Assembly (NCBI RefSeq): GCF_024519155.1
Contig: NZ_JANIFJ010000006.1
Location: 124,001-188,000, forward strand
Length of the DNA stretch: 64,000 nt
Origin: Mangrovibrevibacter kandeliae
Lineage (GTDB): Bacteria; Pseudomonadota; Alphaproteobacteria; Rhizobiales; Rhizobiaceae
Reading direction: 5' to 3'
How positions within the stretch are numbered: the first letter of the stretch is position 1; each line of letters starts with the position of its first letter. The translations under genes and the position numbers were made by a program. Positions 61,382 to 64,000 of this stretch are shown one piece after another. The notes under the pieces are model-generated. The model worked only from the letters and a program-made list of their open reading frames with translations, had not been told where the DNA came from and ran no database searches.

Positions 61382-62155
61382 TCAGCCGCGTGGACCGACG
61401 AGCGCGAAGGGTGCGCCCTGCGGGTCGCTGCACTGGACGACATACATGCCGCCCGGCACCTCCATCGGTCCGTTGAGGATTTGACCGCCGCCCGCCGTGA
61501 CGCGGCCGGCTGCCGCGTCGATCGCGTCCACCGCGAAGTAGTACTGCCAGAAGGGTCCGGGGACGGCGGGCGGCTTCGTCATCATCGCGCCCCAGGTCTC
61601 GCCGTCGACGGCGAAGAGCTGGTAGGTGCCCATCGGCCCCATGTCCATCGCCTCCGCTTTGGTCCAGCCGAACAGGCCCGAATAGAAGCCGAAGGCGCCG
61701 TCGAGTTCGCCGGCGAGGAGTTCGCGCCAGACCGCACTGCCGGGGCCGCCCATCGGCTGGAGGGGCGAGCGCGGCTCGCCGGCGGGCGTCATCGGGCAGA
61801 GCACGGCGCCGTGCGGATCGGCGATGACCGCGAAACGCCCGACGCCGGGAATATCGGTCGGCGCCCGGTGCACCGTCCCGCCCAGCTCCTTCGCCCGTGC
61901 CGCCGTCCGGTCGACGTCCGGCACCGCAACATAACCGATCCAGCCGGGCCGGCCGCCCGCGGCAACGACATGCTCCGGCAGCGTCATCAGGCCGCCGACG
62001 TCTCGTCCGCCCGCCGCCAGGAGCGTGTAGGAGACGCCGGGCATTCCGGAGTCCCGCGTCTCCCATCCGATGGTGTCTCGATAGAACGCCGTCGCCGCGG
62101 CAGCATCGCTCGTCATCAGCTCGTACCAGACGAATTTACCGTTCGTTACAGACAT
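61382..62155 (-). CDS. Two-domain VOC-family protein
   Basis: A 257-residue protein of two tandem VOC domains: KFVWYELMTSDAAAATAFYRDTIGW at the start and VWRELLAGELDGAFGFYSGLFGW in the second half, each with an AVIADPHGAV / QCSDPQGAPFALV-like end. It resembles predicted lactoylglutathione-lyase-related proteins of unknown substrate. GGGAGG precedes the ATG at 62155. It is divergent from the RND operon. Confidence 0.9.
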   Translation of the reverse strand: MSVTNGKFVWYELMTSDAAAATAFYRDTIGWETRDSGMPGVSYTLLAAGGRDVGGLMTLPEHVVAAGGRPGWIGYVAVPDVDRTAARAKELGGTVHRAPTDIPGVGRFAVIADPHGAVLCPMTPAGEPRSPLQPMGGPGSAVWRELLAGELDGAFGFYSGLFGWTKAEAMDMGPMGTYQLFAVDGETWGAMMTKPPAVPGPFWQYYFAVDAIDAAAGRVTAGGGQILNGPMEVPGGMYVVQCSDPQGAPFALVGPRG

Positions 62156-62335
62156 CGCTCCGCCTCCCTATGGTGCTGACATCCTCTTGAGGCTACATGT
62201 GACGCCTTCGCGCTTGCGAAGATGCGGCCCAGTCCGTACTACGCCAGGATACGGCTCGACTTCCGATCTTGTAGCAGTCGATTGCGACGTTGATTGGCGC
62301 AAATTCGCGGGCAAGACTCAAGCGGCAGGTGAGAG

Positions 62336-63646
62336 ATGATCAGCAACGCGAAACGCCGATTCGAAGGCGTCCTGCGCTCCGGAGGCGTTGCCTCGATGCT
62401 CTTCGCTCTCGGCCTCGCGCTCGCTTCATGCTCGCAGGAGGGCGGCAGCGGGCAGCAGCAGGCGGCGGGCGGCAAGGGTGCGGCCCGACCGCCGGCCGAA
62501 GTCGGCGTGGTGACGCTGCATCCGAAGCCGGTGACGATCACCAGCAACGTGGCCGGGCGCACCAGCGCCTACGAGTCGGCCGAGATCCGGCCGCAGGTGA
62601 ACGGGCTGATCGTCAAGAAGGTCTATGCCGACGGCGCGAGAGTGGCGACGGGCGACCTTCTCTACGTCATCGACGACAAGACCTATCAGGCCGCGGTCGA
62701 TTCGGCGCAGGCGACGCTCGAGAAGACCAAGGCGACGCTCGCCAGCGCCGAAGCCTCTGCGAAGCGCTACCAGGATCTCCTGGGCCGCAAGGCGATCTCC
62801 CAGCAGGAGGCCGACAACGCGCAGGCCACCTATCTCAGCGCCAAGGCCGACGTGTCGGCCGCCGAGGCGGCCCTGCGTTCGGCGCGCATCGACCTCGACC
62901 GGACGGAGATCCGCGCGCCGCTCGCCGGGATCGCCGGCCAGTCGACGGTGGATCCCGGCGCACTCGTCACCAGCAATCAGGCGACCGCGCTGACCACCAT
63001 CCGGCGCATCGACCCGATCTATGTCGACCTGACGGAGACCGGCGAGAAGCTGCTCGACTTCCGGCGGTCGGTGCAGGAGGGCAAGCTCAAGGCGCTCGTC
63101 GGCAACGACGACACCGAGAAGGCCAAGGTGACGCTGACGCTGCCCGACGGCAGCACCTATGGCGAGCCCGGCACCATCGACTTCGCCGACATCACGATCT
63201 CCGAATCCACCGGCAGCTTCACCTTCCGCGCGGTGTTCCCGAACCCGGACCGCATCCTCTTGCCCGGCATGTACGTGCGGGCCAAGGTGGAGGCCGCGAT
63301 CAACGAGAACGGCTTCCTGGTGCCGCAGCGGGCGGTGTCGCGCAACGCCAAGGGCGAGGCGACGGCGCTGTTCGTCACCGCCGAGAACAAGGCGCAGATG
63401 CGGATCCTCGGGGTGCAGCAGGACATCGGCAACGACTGGCTGGTCAACTCCGGCGTCTCCGACGGCGATCGGGTGATCGTCGACGGCCTGCAGAAGATCG
63501 CCGATGGCGCGACCGTCAAGCCGACGCCCGTGACGATCGACGAGAACGGGCTGGTCTCGGCTGCCGCGACGGCCAAGGAGGGCGACGCGCCGAGTGCCGG
63601 AGCCGCGCCGGCCGCCGGCGGTGCGCAGACCGAAGCGGCTCGCTGA
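62336..63646 (+). CDS. RND efflux periplasmic adaptor lipoprotein (MexA/AcrA-like)
   Basis: A 436-residue membrane-fusion protein. The N-terminus ([12 protein letters not shown], lipobox LASC-SQ) marks a lipoprotein. A biotinyl-lipoyl domain ([36 protein letters not shown]), an alpha-hairpin ([48 protein letters not shown]) and beta-barrel domains follow. It links the RND pump to an outer-membrane channel. The pump gene follows 10 bp later. No TetR-type repressor precedes it. Confidence 0.95.
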   Translation: MISNAKRRFEGVLRSGGVASMLFALGLALASCSQEGGSGQQQAAGGKGAARPPAEVGVVTLHPKPVTITSNVAGRTSAYESAEIRPQVNGLIVKKVYADGARVATGDLLYVIDDKTYQAAVDSAQATLEKTKATLASAEASAKRYQDLLGRKAISQQEADNAQATYLSAKADVSAAEAALRSARIDLDRTEIRAPLAGIAGQSTVDPGALVTSNQATALTTIRRIDPIYVDLTETGEKLLDFRRSVQEGKLKALVGNDDTEKAKVTLTLPDGSTYGEPGTIDFADITISESTGSFTFRAVFPNPDRILLPGMYVRAKVEAAINENGFLVPQRAVSRNAKGEATALFVTAENKAQMRILGVQQDIGNDWLVNSGVSDGDRVIVDGLQKIADGATVKPTPVTIDENGLVSAAATAKEGDAPSAGAAPAAGGAQTEAAR

Positions 63647-63656
63647 GGACCCGACG

Positions 63657-64000
63657 ATGGCGCTGTTCTTCATCCGCCGACCGGTCTTCGCCTGGGTCAT
63701 CGCGATCGCGATCATGCTGGCCGGTGCACTCGCGCTGACCTCGCTGCCGATCGCCCAGTACCCGGAGATCGCGCCGCCGACGATCTCGGTAACGACCACC
63801 TATCCGGGGGCCGACGCCGAGACGATCGAGAACTCGGTGACCAAGGTCATCGAGCAGAACCTCAACGGCCTCGACGGCCTCGACTACATCTCCTCGACGT
63901 CGAGCTCGACCGGCCAGGCGCAGATCCAGCTGACCTTCAAGAACGGCACCAATGCCGACACCGCGCAGATCCAGACGCAGAACAAGGTCCAGCTGATCAC
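63657..64000 (+). CDS. RND multidrug efflux permease (AcrB/MexB-like), 3' truncated by window edge
   Basis: The first 114 or so codons of an RND inner-membrane pump: [27 protein letters not shown], then the porter-domain start [51 protein letters not shown]. It exports hydrophobic compounds by proton antiport in the inner membrane. The sequence runs off the window. GAGGAC lies just before the ATG, 10 bp after the adaptor stop, so both are one transcript. Confidence 0.95.
   Translation, partial: MALFFIRRPVFAWVIAIAIMLAGALALTSLPIAQYPEIAPPTISVTTTYPGADAETIENSVTKVIEQNLNGLDGLDYISSTSSSTGQAQIQLTFKNGTNADTAQIQTQNKVQLI

Overview
The window is about 64 kb of GC-rich DNA whose chromosomal backbone looks like Alphaproteobacteria, order Hyphomicrobiales (Rhizobiales). 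The grounds are gene order and families: dapF-mtaB-ftsY-yciB on one strand, ffh-rpsP-(GGDEF gene)-rimM-trmD followed by rplS on the other, a eukaryote-like ornithine decarboxylase with a long leader, efeUOB iron uptake with a possible RirA-type IRO box, and rhizobial-type intergenic palindromic repeats. I see no rRNA, tRNA, CRISPR array, prophage or insertion sequence. The genus cannot be fixed by reading alone.

Layout. 1-3238: end of a PLP aminotransferase, then a CobW-family metallochaperone GTPase and a WD40 protein. 3239-4273: gene-free repeat region. 4274-7027: lower-GC accessory patch with two consecutively broken genes (an NdpA/YejK-like nucleoid protein with an in-frame stop, and a coiled-coil membrane protein with a frameshift) and a small exported protein. 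7344-11580: GNAT, ornithine decarboxylase, LysR regulator, DapA-family lyase. 11957-16161: a Gabija-like anti-phage pair (OLD/TOPRIM nuclease plus UvrD-like helicase), start and stop overlapping. 16342-19758: DUF1007 plus NicO-type Ni/Co exporter, NUDIX, DUF2332. 19767-20563: DUF1778/GNAT toxin-antitoxin module. 20748-25382: yciB, ftsY, mtaB, dapF; ftsY is split by an A9 run lying in a slippery context. 25479-31388: LysM protein, GGDEF-EAL protein, EEP-family membrane protein, ClC channel. 31437-31794: two 163-bp direct repeats. 31810-34617: MBL hydrolase and a low-GC DUF262/HNH (GmrSD-like) nuclease. 35044-43043: ffh, rpsP, diguanylate cyclase, rimM, ABM monooxygenase, trmD, a membrane protein with a 25-residue partner, TauE/SafE permease, rplS. 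43226-47107: catalase, cupredoxin, GGDEF-EAL triad. 47114-52107: sugar dehydrogenase, PhnB/DUF1428/VOC operon opposite an HxlR regulator, S10 peptidase. 52429-58427: DHA2 transporter, then efeU-efeO-efeB-M75. 58752-61342: DUF1800/DUF1501 pair. 61382-64000: VOC protein and the start of an RND efflux operon.

Themes. Metal handling recurs (CobW/WD40, DUF1007/NicO, efeUOB, cupredoxin). Three c-di-GMP proteins are present, one with a degenerate GGDEF. Defence genes (Gabija-like pair, DUF262/HNH nuclease, TA module) sit in or near lower-GC patches between housekeeping blocks. The most unusual observations are the decayed NdpA/coiled-coil membrane pair, the A9 frameshift inside the essential gene ftsY, and the catalase-cupredoxin-c-di-GMP triad.
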